Shown in pieces: positions 46,687 through 56,671 of a DNA stretch of 64,000 bases. Numbering within the stretch: position 1 is the stretch's first letter; every line of letters starts with the position of its first letter. The position numbers and the translations under genes were made by a program. The notes under the pieces were generated by a model. The model did no database searches. It was not told the DNA's origin and worked only from the letters and a program-made list of their open reading frames with translations. The DNA comes from Punica granatum (Eukaryota; Streptophyta; Magnoliopsida; Myrtales; Lythraceae): positions 5,890,001 through 5,954,000 of the forward strand of contig NC_045132.1 of assembly GCF_007655135.1 (NCBI RefSeq). The letters run 5' to 3'.

Positions 46687-47859
46687 TGATGCGGCAAAAG
46701 ATGTGGCAAATCGATATCTTGAGAAAAACAGGTTCTGATGACCCTGTCTCAAGGGAAACGGTCTCCAGAGCAAAACTTACAGCCTTTAGCTGTGAAAAGA
46801 TGAGATTTTGGCCGAATTTCATCATTTAGGGTTTCAAACATGAATTTTTATGTTATTTGGGCATTTTTACAATTTTAGGAAAAGTTTATGTCTTTCGTGT
46901 AATTTAGGCGTTTTAATTCTTATTTAAGCTTTGTAAAACCCTAGGGTTGAAGGGTGATGTCTTTTGGATTATCAATAAAAATTGGAGCTTTCGTGCTCTT
47001 TGCCCAATTCTTGGATTCGATCCGAGTTGGATGCCAATTTCCTAGGTATTCGAAGAATCAATAGGGATTGAAGGTCGTAGTTTCGGTATTCTGCGGAATC
47101 AACGGGTTTGTGATAGGTTACTCACGTGTACGCTGCGTCAGTTGGTATTAGAGCCTACGGTTTGATCTGGAACAACCATGCCACCCAGGAGACGGGATTG
47201 TGTGGACGATGTTCTTGACCGTGACAACCTGCGACATCTAGAACAGAGGATGGAGCAAATCGTGAATTAGAGGATGGATTGTATGATGGAGCAAATCGTG
47301 AATTAGAGGATGGATCGTATGATGGAGCAACTAACACAGAGGATGGCTGCACTTATAGGGAACCAGAATAAGGAAAACCCTAATCCAAGCCCTAACCCTA
47401 ATCCTAATCAAGAGGAATCTGGCGAGGAGTCGGAGGGAGGGAATTATTTTGCGAATATATTTATCGAAGAGGGTCCGTCTGATGACGCATTTTTTTTAGC
47501 GGGAGGCGATGGAGAGCCCAAGTTCGACGAGGATGATTATGATGTAGACGACAAGGAGGCTGATGCGGTTTGGGAGGCCATCGACAAGAGGATGGACTTG
47601 CGAAGAAAAGATATGAGGGAGGGGAGGCTGAAGCAGGAAATTGAGAAGTACCGTACCTCGAATCAACAGTTGAGTTTTTTGAATGAATAAAATTTCGAGA
47701 GAATATTTTCTCTATTTTCCCAAATTCAGCATTGATTGAATCAACGAATTTGATGCCTTTTCCGTGGTATCGTAGAATCAACAGGTTATAGAAAATTATT
47801 TTCTGGCATTCGTGCGCGAATCAACAGATTATAATTATTCTTTAGTTTACGCTGCGTCA
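46687..47859 (+). mobile_element. Second mini LTR element, opposite strand, TSD TTTTC
   Basis: The 5' LTR at 46687-47140 (454 bp) is homologous to those at 43101 and 44547, starting TGATGCGGC and ending GCTGCGTCA. The primer site TTGGTATTAGAGCC is at 47142-47155. A gag-like relic follows. The element ends with a diverged, shortened 3' LTR whose last bases are TTTACGCTGCGTCA at 47859. The 5-bp duplication TTTTC at 46682-46686 and 47860-47864 confirms both ends. No pol is present. Together with 43101-44997 it defines a family of gag-only elements. Confidence 0.85.
47178..47689 (+). pseudogene. Gag-like ORF with two in-frame stops
   Basis: ATG at 47178 gives MPPRRRDCVDDVLDRDNLRH, matching the start of the ORF at 44510. 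In-frame TAG codons at 47268-47270 and 47304-47306 lie 36 bp apart because a 36-bp segment (starting GATGGAGCAAATCGTGAATT at 47249 and 47285) is tandemly duplicated, copying the stop. From 47310 the frame is open to 47689, with Asn-Pro repeats, an acidic stretch and [13 protein letters not shown]. Confidence 0.75.
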
Positions 47860-47864
47860 TTTTC

Positions 47865-48215
47865 CCTTCACCTGTTGCAGGAATTCATTCTTTTGCATTA
47901 TAACATAACAAAATGAATCACGTCTCGCATGAAACAGAGTAGACTTCTCTGCATGGGCTTAGTCAACCGTTAGTTACAGGATGTGGAATATAATGTAATA
48001 AAGCAGCGCGGCCAGCACAATTGGAGGATAAGGATGTAAAAACATGAATTTCAGTTTTCAAAGAAATCAAGTATACCAAGCTATTTTTTTATAGTCGAGA
48101 AGGAAAAGTATAAGAGTTTGCTCACACTTATAAAATCTCCTATGTCTCTGTGAAACTGCTGACACTTATTTAGTAGGTATATGTGTATGTATGCATCATA
48201 GTGTGTAGTCTTGTA
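47865..48215. other. Intergenic, nothing recognised
   Basis: No element ends or conserved frame. It probably belongs to the 3' flank of the coding fragment at 48216-48360. Confidence 0.4.
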
Positions 48216-48360
48216 TCATATGAAGGCCCACTCGTGGTTGAGCCACACCTCTTCCAACTCCTCGAGAGTGTAATCTTGCACAATGTTGAAGAACCTGCGG
48301 TTTTGCTCGGGAGACATCTTCTCCAACTTGTAGGCAACTTCTCGGGACGTAGCATCCAGC
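48216..48360 (-). pseudogene. C-terminal exon fragment of an unrecognised gene
   Basis: On the minus strand the segment encodes about 48 residues of well-formed protein (DATSREVAYKLEKMSPEQNR, later LEELEEVWLNHEWAFI) ending at a TGA at 48216. The reading stops abruptly at 48361, where a CACTA terminus begins, so an exon appears to have been cut by the transposon. The rest of the gene is not found on the other side of the CACTA fragment. I do not recognise the family. Confidence 0.5.
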
Positions 48361-48866
48361 ACACTACAAGAAATTTTGTAAGTAGTGACAAATTTTTTTT
48401 CCACGAAGGAAAGTTTATCACAAAAAAAGTATATTGTGATAAGAATATTAAATTACATTAAATAAAGTCTCACAATGCGCATATTTAATATGTATGTAGA
48501 TACATATATATTTATATGTATATATATTTCTTCAATATTGTGTGAGTATTTCCATAATAATTAACATATATGTATATACATATTAATATGCATGTATGTA
48601 CATACTTAATCTGTATATTGTGATAAGAATTTTAAATTATACTACATAAAGTCTCACAATGCACATACTTAATATGTATGTAGGTACATATATATTTATA
48701 TATATATATATATACATATTTTCAATATTATGTGAGCGACACAGATCAAGTATTTCCATAATAACTAACTATGTATATGCATATCTTCATATATTGTGAC
48801 ACACTTTATATAACGTTTTCATAGCGAAAATGAGTTTATTACCATAAGTTATAAAATATTATGACC
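48361..48866. mobile_element. CACTA transposon end fragment
   Basis: The left end reads CACTACAAGAAATTTTGTAA, the canonical CACTA (En/Spm) terminus. Subterminal AT-rich sequence follows, with two copies of a 180-bp repeat starting TGTGATAAGAAT at about 48437 and 48617. No matching TTTCTTGTAGTG right end is present before the RING-H2 relic begins at about 48868, so the right part is lost. Confidence 0.75.
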
Positions 48867-48867
48867 A

Positions 48868-49389
48868 AAAGTTGTTGGTCATGTCGTCCAGGCAAATCGG
48901 ACCAATGTAGAGAGCCTCAGGATCGGCTACGCCCCCACCACCATCTCTCGCATGACCAAGGAGCCTCAAGATCCCATCTGGCACAACATTGGTGATGACG
49001 TGGTCCAGGTTGGCCTCCACAGTGAACCCACCTCTACCCTCGTGATCATGCTCGGCCGTGCACAAGGCTAACATCGTGATATGTTCAATAAACTCAAGAC
49101 GCTTGTTGAGCGGGACCAAGGAAAAGTGGTCGCATAGGTCGCTTTGCCATGAATCTTATGAGGGAGTTCTGGCATCGAGGGGCATAGATTCGTACATGTG
49201 AACAGGAGCACGGAACTCTTCGTCAGGGTGGTGGCAGTCGAAGATGCCGAGCCTGGGGTCTCGGAAAGTCATACGCTGGCCCCGACAGATCCAGATGGAG
49301 AGCAACCAGTGATCATGAGCGTAGGTGCGGGGATTTGGAGGGATAACCCTGGTGCTCATCGGCCAGCTCTCTGACCTCTCCTCTTCCAT
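48868..49389 (-). pseudogene. RING-H2 copy truncated in the RING and frameshifted
   Basis: Starts MEEERSESWPM at 49389 and is closest to the copy at 9096-9742. A deletion around 49160-49185 shifts the frame (first frame ends DARTPS at 49156; the second starts at 49119). The first RING pair is damaged (GPIC instead of CPIC), and the gene stops after DDMTNN at about 48868, where the CACTA fragment abuts. Its 5' flank to about 49890 matches that of the 9-kb copy to about 10246. Confidence 0.82.
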
Positions 49390-49890
49390 TTATGATCTAT
49401 AGATTCGATGCCGATACTAGTGAAGATGATCGAAGAAGAACACACAAGCACAGAGTAAGGAATAATTAGGAAGAACAACAACTGTTTGTTTTTGTGGGAG
49501 TACGAAAGCGGAAACAACGTACTTGGAGATGTTTCTTTCGCGTTAAATCGAGGCGGTGAAGATTTAATTTCCTAAAGTATGATTGAGTTACCAATAATTT
49601 CCTAATCGGTAATACGAAGATTTTATTTCCTGATTTGATTTAGGTAGATTCTACAATATCATGCTTGGCCTTGCCAGTCAGGATTGACCGGTTTCGCATT
49701 GTTTTTGGTAATATATATACCTAGTATTCAAAATGCAACGGGCTCCAACTAGTCCAGTTAAAGTCAGGTCAGCCAACTAAGGAGGTAAAACTCTTCACAA
49801 TGGTTTCCTTTTCAATTAAGCAGATTTTGTGCACACCATGATTTGAATTTTTTTTTTTGGGCTCAGCATACACTCTAATTAGTTCCAACT

Positions 49891-50714
49891 TAAGAGTAAT
49901 TTAGATATCCCGAACTTGTAGTGGCAGGGCGATCCCCTCAACGATTCAAGTTCACGAGTCCGTGGCGGCAAGATCGTATCCTCAACGACACAGTCACGAC
50001 TCCATCAATTTGTTAACAGAAGGTCTTGCCTTTATCCCACGGTCATTTGCTCAGAGCGTCTCAACGTGGTTGCATTTCTTCTGCTTTGTCTGCAAGCGAC
50101 CTCACACTTGAGTTCAGAGGCTAAACTACCTACCTCGATGGAAAGCAGAATAGGTCATCCTCTGTAATTTTGGTTTGAGTTGTTCATCCCTGTTTCTTTA
50201 TGTTGTAATTCCATCATTGTATACATCTTGTTCGTTTAATGAAGTATCTTTCATCGTTGATTGTCACTTTCATTGAGTAAACATCTTTAATACACATAGT
50301 CCTTCTACGAAAGGCATTACCAAAAGAATCAACTTAGGATTTGAAATGAAAAGAGGTGTTCTAATTTTCTCTCTCTGTAGAGGAATTGGAAACTGCCTTT
50401 CTCCCTTCACCAAAATCCGACAACACGTGGGCATGCCTAAATACTAACAATTACCGTTTACTATATGAGGCCTTTCTTATATTTAATTATGTAATGTATA
50501 TATATAGACAACAGTTACTATTACAGCGGGCAAACTTTTATAAAATCTAATTTATTCCAAAATTCTTTACCAAAAACTTTTGGAAATTAGAATCTTTAAG
50601 AATTTTTAGAAATTTTTTGTAAATTATTTATGTATGATATATATTAACATACATAAATGTTTGAAACACTATACTATAAAAAATATATATAAAATCTATC
50701 TCGTGCAATAGCGA

Positions 50715-50748
<34 letters not shown>

Positions 50749-51175
50749 ACATAAATCATCCATCATACAGAAATCACTTGCAAAGGATCGATCCGTGATT
50801 GATCTTTGTGGCTGGTTGGGGAAACTTTGGCATCAGTTGCAGTTGAATAAGAACCCCCAGCGAAGGCCATATAGAATTAGATTACTTCCAATAGCTGGTG
50901 CGTGGCCAGTGTTCCGAGGAGGATTATTCAGTATTCTACCATGCCTCAATCTAGTCCGTCTATAATTCTATGATTTTCTTTCGTTGTAACATCAAATGTG
51001 TATTTGTACTTCGATAGGTCATCATGTGTATAATGAGTTTCCCCTGTGATATCTCTTATTGATGTCTCCACTTCTCTCATTCGCCTTTCAATTCTCTTTA
51101 ACTTGTAATTTAAAATCACATCCGGGATGAGAAGACTGCAAAATGGTCCTCGTCACCAAGAACGCAATACGAGAG
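49891..51175. repeat. Third partial copy (C) of 17037-17910, with insertion
   Basis: The parts 49891-50545 and 50949-51175 are collinear with 17037-17700 and 17700-17910. At 51175/51176 (CAATACGAGAG then ATGTTAATAGG) copy C is fused to the start of copy B, which is the junction expected from a tandem duplication. The join at 49890/49891 links it to the flank of the RING-H2 relic, skipping everything that lies between 10246 and 17037 in the first copy. Confidence 0.8.
50546..50948. mobile_element. Unclassified about 400-bp insertion in copy C
   Basis: Absent from the corresponding sites at 17700 and 59805. AATCTA flanks both sides, compatible with a short target duplication. It contains a (TA)n run at about 50720-50745 and a 73-codon frame (GWLGKLWHQLQLNKNPQRRP) that I cannot place. 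No terminal repeats recognised. Confidence 0.45.
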
Positions 51176-51375
51176 ATGTTAATAGGTTCCTCAGAGACAG
51201 ACACTGGCTCAGGAATAATGCCTCCTTTAGGTTCTGAGTGCTGAGGGTCTTAGGGCATTGGCCTCGATTCTCTATCAGTAGTTTCAGTCTCCGTAGTGAT
51301 AACCACTTCCCCAAAATAAGACCTTTCTCCAAGTCTGTCTTGATCATTCGAGCTCTGAGGGATTGAGAAGGTGCT

Positions 51376-51869
51376 TGATGGAGAAAACGAGAAGACTATA
51401 TGATGGTTCTAGAATACAATTAAAGACTGTTGGACTGAAACCGAAGAGTCATTTCGTGCTTAGTCTTCTGAGTCGTTTCTGCATTAAATAGGTTCAAATA
51501 AGATGTCATTGGAAAGCCCTAGAAGTCTAGTTTCCAATGAATCAAACTGTTCGTAATTTGGAATTGTCTAGGAAAAGTTATTGTCATTTTCGTGAGTCGT
51601 GTCCAGAAAAATCCGAGAAGATAAAATTAGAGTTAATGGGGTGTCTTAGGAAGTTAAAAAGTCCTTGTGTCTTTGTTCTATAAATAGGATGATCGTGTAA
51701 CGATATGGGCGAGTCATCTTTGAAGTAATCAATTTATATTTTAGAGTAACTCATTCTTTGAGTTGTTCTTCTCTGACTTCGAATAACTTAGGTGGATTCC
51801 TAAGGTTCTTCGGGTCATTCGCTCGTTGTTTTGGGGGCTTGGTCCTCTCTTCTCTCCTTACCGCCATCA
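51376..51869 (+). repeat. 5' LTR of the gypsy element
   Basis: 494 bp, TGATGG...CATCA. A TATAAATA promoter motif lies at 51679-51686. The last part precedes the primer-binding site by two bases. Confidence 0.95.
51679..51686 (+). promoter_or_regulatory. TATA box in 5' LTR
   Basis: TATAAATA, about 190 bp before the end of the LTR, positioned to start the genomic transcript. The same motif is in the 3' LTR. Confidence 0.6.
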
Positions 51870-51897
51870 GATTGGTATCAAAGCCACGGTTCTTTCC

Positions 51898-54800
51898 ATG
51901 GCGAACCGTCGACGTAGAGCACCTGACGTCAACGTGGCTCCCACGGAGCGCGACCTTCGTGATGTCGAGATGGATGAGCTAAGGAGGCAAGTGCAACAAC
52001 TCCAACAGCAACTTGAGCATCTCCAAGCTAGAAACCGTGACGAGACACGTCATGGTTCGGATGTTGGCGAGGTTGGGGAGGTTAACCCTTTCCATGACGA
52101 AGATTATGATTCGTCCACCGAAAGAGCTTCTCCTCGACTTGGCCGGAGGAATCGTTTTGAGGATTATGGCGTCAAAGTCGACATTCCCGACTTTGAAGGT
52201 CAAATGCAACCAAAAGATTTCATTGATTGGTTGGCTACCGTTGAACGAGTCTTCGACTTCAAGAACATTTCCGAAGAAAAGAAGGTGAAGTTAATCGTCA
52301 TCAAATTGAAAAAACATGCTTCAATTTGGTGGGAGAACTTGAAAAGGCGTCGAGAACGTGAAGGAAAACGGAGGATTGTGACGTGGGAAAAGATGAAACG
52401 GGAGCTCAAGAAGAAGTTTCTTCCCGCAAGCTACAAGCAAGATATTTTCTCTCGGCTCTACAACTTCAAGCAAGAGGAGTTGACCGTAGAGAAATACACC
52501 GCGGAGTTTGAGCATCTCATGATGAAGTGCGATATCGTGGAGCCCGAGGAACAAACCATTGCTCGGTACCTTGGCGGTCTTCGATCCGAGATTCGTAACG
52601 TGGTCCAATTGCAACCTTATTGGACTTTCGAGAATGTTTGCAAGCTGGCCGTTCGTGTGGATAAGCAATCTAAGGAGAAGAGTACTCATAAGACCTTGGG
52701 AAGAGACGGGGTCTTTAACCGGGGGAGTGCTTCGACTCCGAAGTCATCATCGACTAGTAAGGCTTCTTCTTCCAAGGCTACACCCGCACAAGGTGGCACT
52801 TCTCGCAACACTTCAAGCACGATATCAAAACAATGCTTTAAGTGTCGGAAGATTATTTCCTTAGTGGAGGAAGCTAATGATGAGCCGGTGTACGACACTT
52901 ACGACGACGAGGAGAATGAGGTTGAGCAAGAAGAGGTCACTTATGGTGATCAAGGGAAGGCTCTCGTCGTTCAACGCATCTTGAAGTCCGCACATGTTGA
53001 GGACGATAAGTGGTTGCGGCATAACATCTTCCACACCCGATGCACTTCCCATGGCAAAGTGTGCACGATCATTATCGATAGTGGGAGTTGTGAGAATGTC
53101 ATTTTCACTACCATGGTGGAAAAGTTGCACCTCAAGGTGGAGCCTCATCCGGATCCGTACAAGCTCTCTTGGCTCAAGAAAGGTAACGACGTTCATGTCA
53201 ATAAACGTTGCTTGGTGCAATTCTCTATCGGCACGCATTATAAGGATGAGATTATGTGCGATGTGGTTCCCATGGATGCGTGTCATTTACTTCTTGGACG
53301 TCCGTGGTTATATGATCGAAGGGTGATTTATGATGGTTTTAAGAACACCTACTCCTTTGTCAAGGAAGGTGTCAAGATTATTCTAGCACCTTGTAGAATG
53401 GAGGACAAGTCTAAGGCCGTCACGGGAGAAGGGAGCTCTTATCTCTCCAAATCCCAATTTCTCCAAGTCATGGATCGTTCTTCGAAGGCTTATGCACTCG
53501 TGCTCTTGGAGGAGAATGAAGAACGAGGGGATATTCCACCCATAGTGAAGTCTTTGCTCGAAGAATTTCGGGATGTGGTGCCCGATGAGATTCCGTCAGG
53601 ACTTCCTCCCATGCGGGATATCCAACATCATATTGATTTGGTGCCCGGGGCTGCTATCCCAAGTAAGGCGGCGTATCGAATGAGTCCAAAGGAATATGAG
53701 GAGCTTCAACGCCAAGTCGACGAACTTTTGCATAAGGGGTTGATTCGGGAAAGTTTGAGCCCTTGTGCGGTTCCCGCTCTTCTCGTGCCAAAGAAGGATG
53801 GATCTTGGAGGATGTGCATTGATAGTCGGGCTGTGAATAAAATCACCATCAAGTATCGCTTTCCAATACCGCGACTTGATGATTTGCTTGATCAACTTCA
53901 TGGAGCTTCGGTATTTTCCAAAATCGACCTTAGGAGTGGATATCATCAAATTCGAATGCGTCCCGGAGACGAGTGGAAGACGGCATTCAAGACTAGAGAT
54001 GGTCTCTACGAGTGGCTAGTTATGCCATTTGGCCTCTCTAATGCCCCGAGTACTTTCATGCGCCTCATGAACCATGTGTTGAAAGCTTTCATCGGCAAGC
54101 TCTTGGTCGTCTACTTTGACGATATTTTGATCTATAGTACCAGCGTGGAGGAGCACTTGGAGCATCTTCAAGAGCTCTTTAACGTGCTTCGAGAGCAACG
54201 CCTATATGCCAACCTCAAGAAGGGTCACTTCCTCACAAATAGTGTCAATTTCTTGGGTTATATTGTCTCTCAAGAAGGCATTCGCATGGATCCAAGTAAA
54301 GTGGAGGCGATCGTAAATTGGCCGACTCCAAGATCTCTCCAAGAGGTCCGGAGTTTCCATGGGCTAGCTTCTTTCTATCGGAGGTTCATTGCGGGGTTTA
54401 GCACTCTTGTCGCTCCTATCACGGAGTGCTTGAAAGGAGGTGTATTCAAGTGGGACGAGGCGGCTCAAAAGAGTTTCGAGCTAATAAAGAAGAAGATGAC
54501 GAAGGCACCACTTCTTGCCTTGCCTGACTTTGAGAAAGTCTTCGAGGTATGTTGTGATGCTTCGAATGTGGGAATTGGAGCCGTTCTTTCTCAAGAAGGC
54601 AAACCACTTGCTTTCTTTAGTGAGAAGTTGAATGGACCGAGGAGGAATTATTCGACGTACGACAAGGAATTTTATGCCATTGTTCGAGCTTTGGCCAATT
54701 GGAGGCATTATCTTATTTCGAAGGAATTTGTGCTCTTCTCGGACCATGAGGCGTTGAAGTACATTAATGGCCAGCATAAGCTCAACAATCGCCATGCCAA

Positions 54801-56205
54801 GTGGGTGGAGTTCCTACAAGCCTACACGTTCGTGATCAAGCATAAGAGCGGCACTCAAAACCAAGTCGCTGATGCTTTGAGTCGGAGGTGTGGATTGCTT
54901 TCATCTATGCAAGTAAAAGTGTTGGGGTTCGAGATCATCAAGGAGCTTTATGAGGAGGATGTTGACTTCTCCAAGACATGGCGTGAATGTTCTAAAGGCC
55001 CTTGGAAGGACTTTCTCGTACATGATGGCTATCTTTTCAAGTCCAATAAGTTGTGCATTCCTCAATGTTCTTTGAGGGAGGCCATCATCAAAGAAGCTCA
55101 CGAGGGAGGACTTGGAGGTCACTTTGGGCGAGATAAAACGCTTGCTCTTATTGATGCGCAATTCTATTGGCCGAATATGATCCGAGACGTATCGAGACAT
55201 GTGGAGCGCTGCAAAACATGTCACATTGCTAAGGCTCATTCTCAAAATACGGGCCTCTACACTCCACTTCCGGTCCCTAATGCACCTTGGGAAGATGTGA
55301 GCATCGATTTCGTGGTGGGATTACCAAGGACACAAAGGAACAAAGACTCGGTCATGGTGGTGGTGGATCGATTCTCTAAGATGGCGCACTTCGTTTCGTG
55401 CCTTAAGACCTTGGATGCGTCTCATGTTGCAGATCTTTACTTCAGAGAGATTGTCAAGCTTCATGGCATTCCGAGGACCATCACTTCTGATCGTGATACG
55501 AAGTTTATGAGTCACTTTTGGCGTACGCTTTGGAGAAAGCTTGGAACTACTCTTCAATTTAGTTCCTCCCATCATCCTCAAACCGATGGCCAAACGGAGG
55601 TGGTTAATTGAAGTTTAGGAAGCTTGCTAAGGTCCTTGGTGAAAGGAAATATTCGTCAATGGGACATGGTGCTGCCTCAAGCGGAGTTTGCTTATAACCA
55701 ATCTCAAAGCAAGTCTACCGGTAAGAGCCCATTCGAGGTTGTTTATGGATCTAATCCTATTGGTCCGTTGGATTTGGTCCCTCTTCCAATTAATCACTCT
55801 TTCAGTAGTGATGCTGAAGAAAGAGTGAAGCAAATTCGGAGTATGCATGAAGAGGTTCGCAAGAAGATCATCCGGCAAAATGAGAAATACAAGAAGCAAT
55901 CCGACAAGTTCAGGAAGCCGGCAACTTTCAAGGAAGGAGACTTGGTATGGATTCACCTTCGCAAAGAGCGGTTTCCACAAGGTCGCTTTGGTAAGCTCAA
56001 GCCTAGAGCTGATGGACCTTTTCGAATTTTGAAGAGAGTGGGTGAAAACGCATATAAGGTTGAGCTACCGGGAGACTATGGAGTTTCTGCAACTTTCAAT
56101 GTCTCTGACCTATTGCCCTATGCTGGAGAAGGCGAAGGGTCCAACTTGGGGACAAGTCTCTTCCAACCGGGGGAGAATGATGGAGAAAACGAGAAGACTA
56201 TATGA
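51898..56205 (+). pseudogene. Gypsy gag-pol polyprotein with one nonsense codon
   Basis: One frame of about 1435 codons, starting MANRRRR at 51898 (the earlier in-frame ATG at 51826 lies inside the LTR). Gag with a coiled-coil and capsid-like region occupies the first 300 residues. The zinc knuckle at C313/C316 is cut short: the CxxC pair is present but the following His and Cys are absent. The protease has DSG at residue 394, the reverse transcriptase has YFDD at about 739 (54112-54123), and RNase H and the integrase zinc-binding HHCC follow. The integrase core has D1137, D1198 and E1234 with D-35-E spacing. A TGA at 55609-55611, four codons after that Glu, replaces an expected arginine. The frame then continues to 56205, ending 28 bp inside the 3' LTR. 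No clear chromodomain was seen. Confidence 0.9.
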
Positions 56206-56671
56206 TGGTTCTAGAATACAATTAAAGACTGTTGGACTGAAACCGAAGAGTCATTTCGTGCTTAGTCTTCTGAGTCGTTTCTGCATTAAATAGGTTCAAA
56301 TAAGATGTCATTGGAAAGCCCTAGAAGTCTAGTTTCCAATGAATCAAACTGTTCGTAATTTGGAATTGTCTAGGAAAAGTTATTGTCATTTTCGTGAGTC
56401 GTGTCCAGAAAAATCCGAGAAGATAGAATTAGAGTTAATGGGGTGTCTTGGGAAGTTAAAAAGTCCTTGTGTCTTTGTTCTATAAATAGGATGATCGTGT
56501 AACGATATGGGCGAGTCATCTTTGAAGTAATCAATTTATATTTTAGAGTAACTCATTCTTTGAGTTGTTCTTCTCTGACTTCGAATAACTTAGGTGGATT
56601 CCTAAGGTTCTTCGGGTCGTTCGCTCGTTGTTTTGGGGGTTTGGTCCTCTCTTCTCTCCTTACCGCCATCA
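56178..56671 (+). repeat. 3' LTR of the gypsy element
   Basis: 494 bp, the same length as the 5' LTR. The substitutions I noticed relative to the 5' LTR are at about 56427, 56450, 56619 and 56640. The end of the polyprotein frame overlaps its first 28 bp. Confidence 0.95.

Larger units (their letters stand above)
51376..56671 (+). mobile_element. Complete Ty3/gypsy LTR retrotransposon, TSD GTGCT
   Basis: A 5296-bp element with two 494-bp LTRs (51376-51869 and 56178-56671), beginning TGATGGAG and ending CCGCCATCA. The primer site TTGGTATCAAAGCC (initiator tRNA-Met) is at 51872-51885 and the purine tract GGGGGAGAA at 56169-56177. The 5-bp duplication GTGCT is at 51371-51375 and 56672-56676. 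By eye the LTRs differ at about four positions, so the insertion is young. Domain order gag, protease, reverse transcriptase, RNase H, integrase places it in Ty3/gypsy. The undisturbed target can be read at 14746-14760. Confidence 0.96.

Noticed and set aside
51979..55593. Numerous minus-strand frames of 60-141 codons
   Set aside because: All are shadows of the gypsy gag-pol frame.
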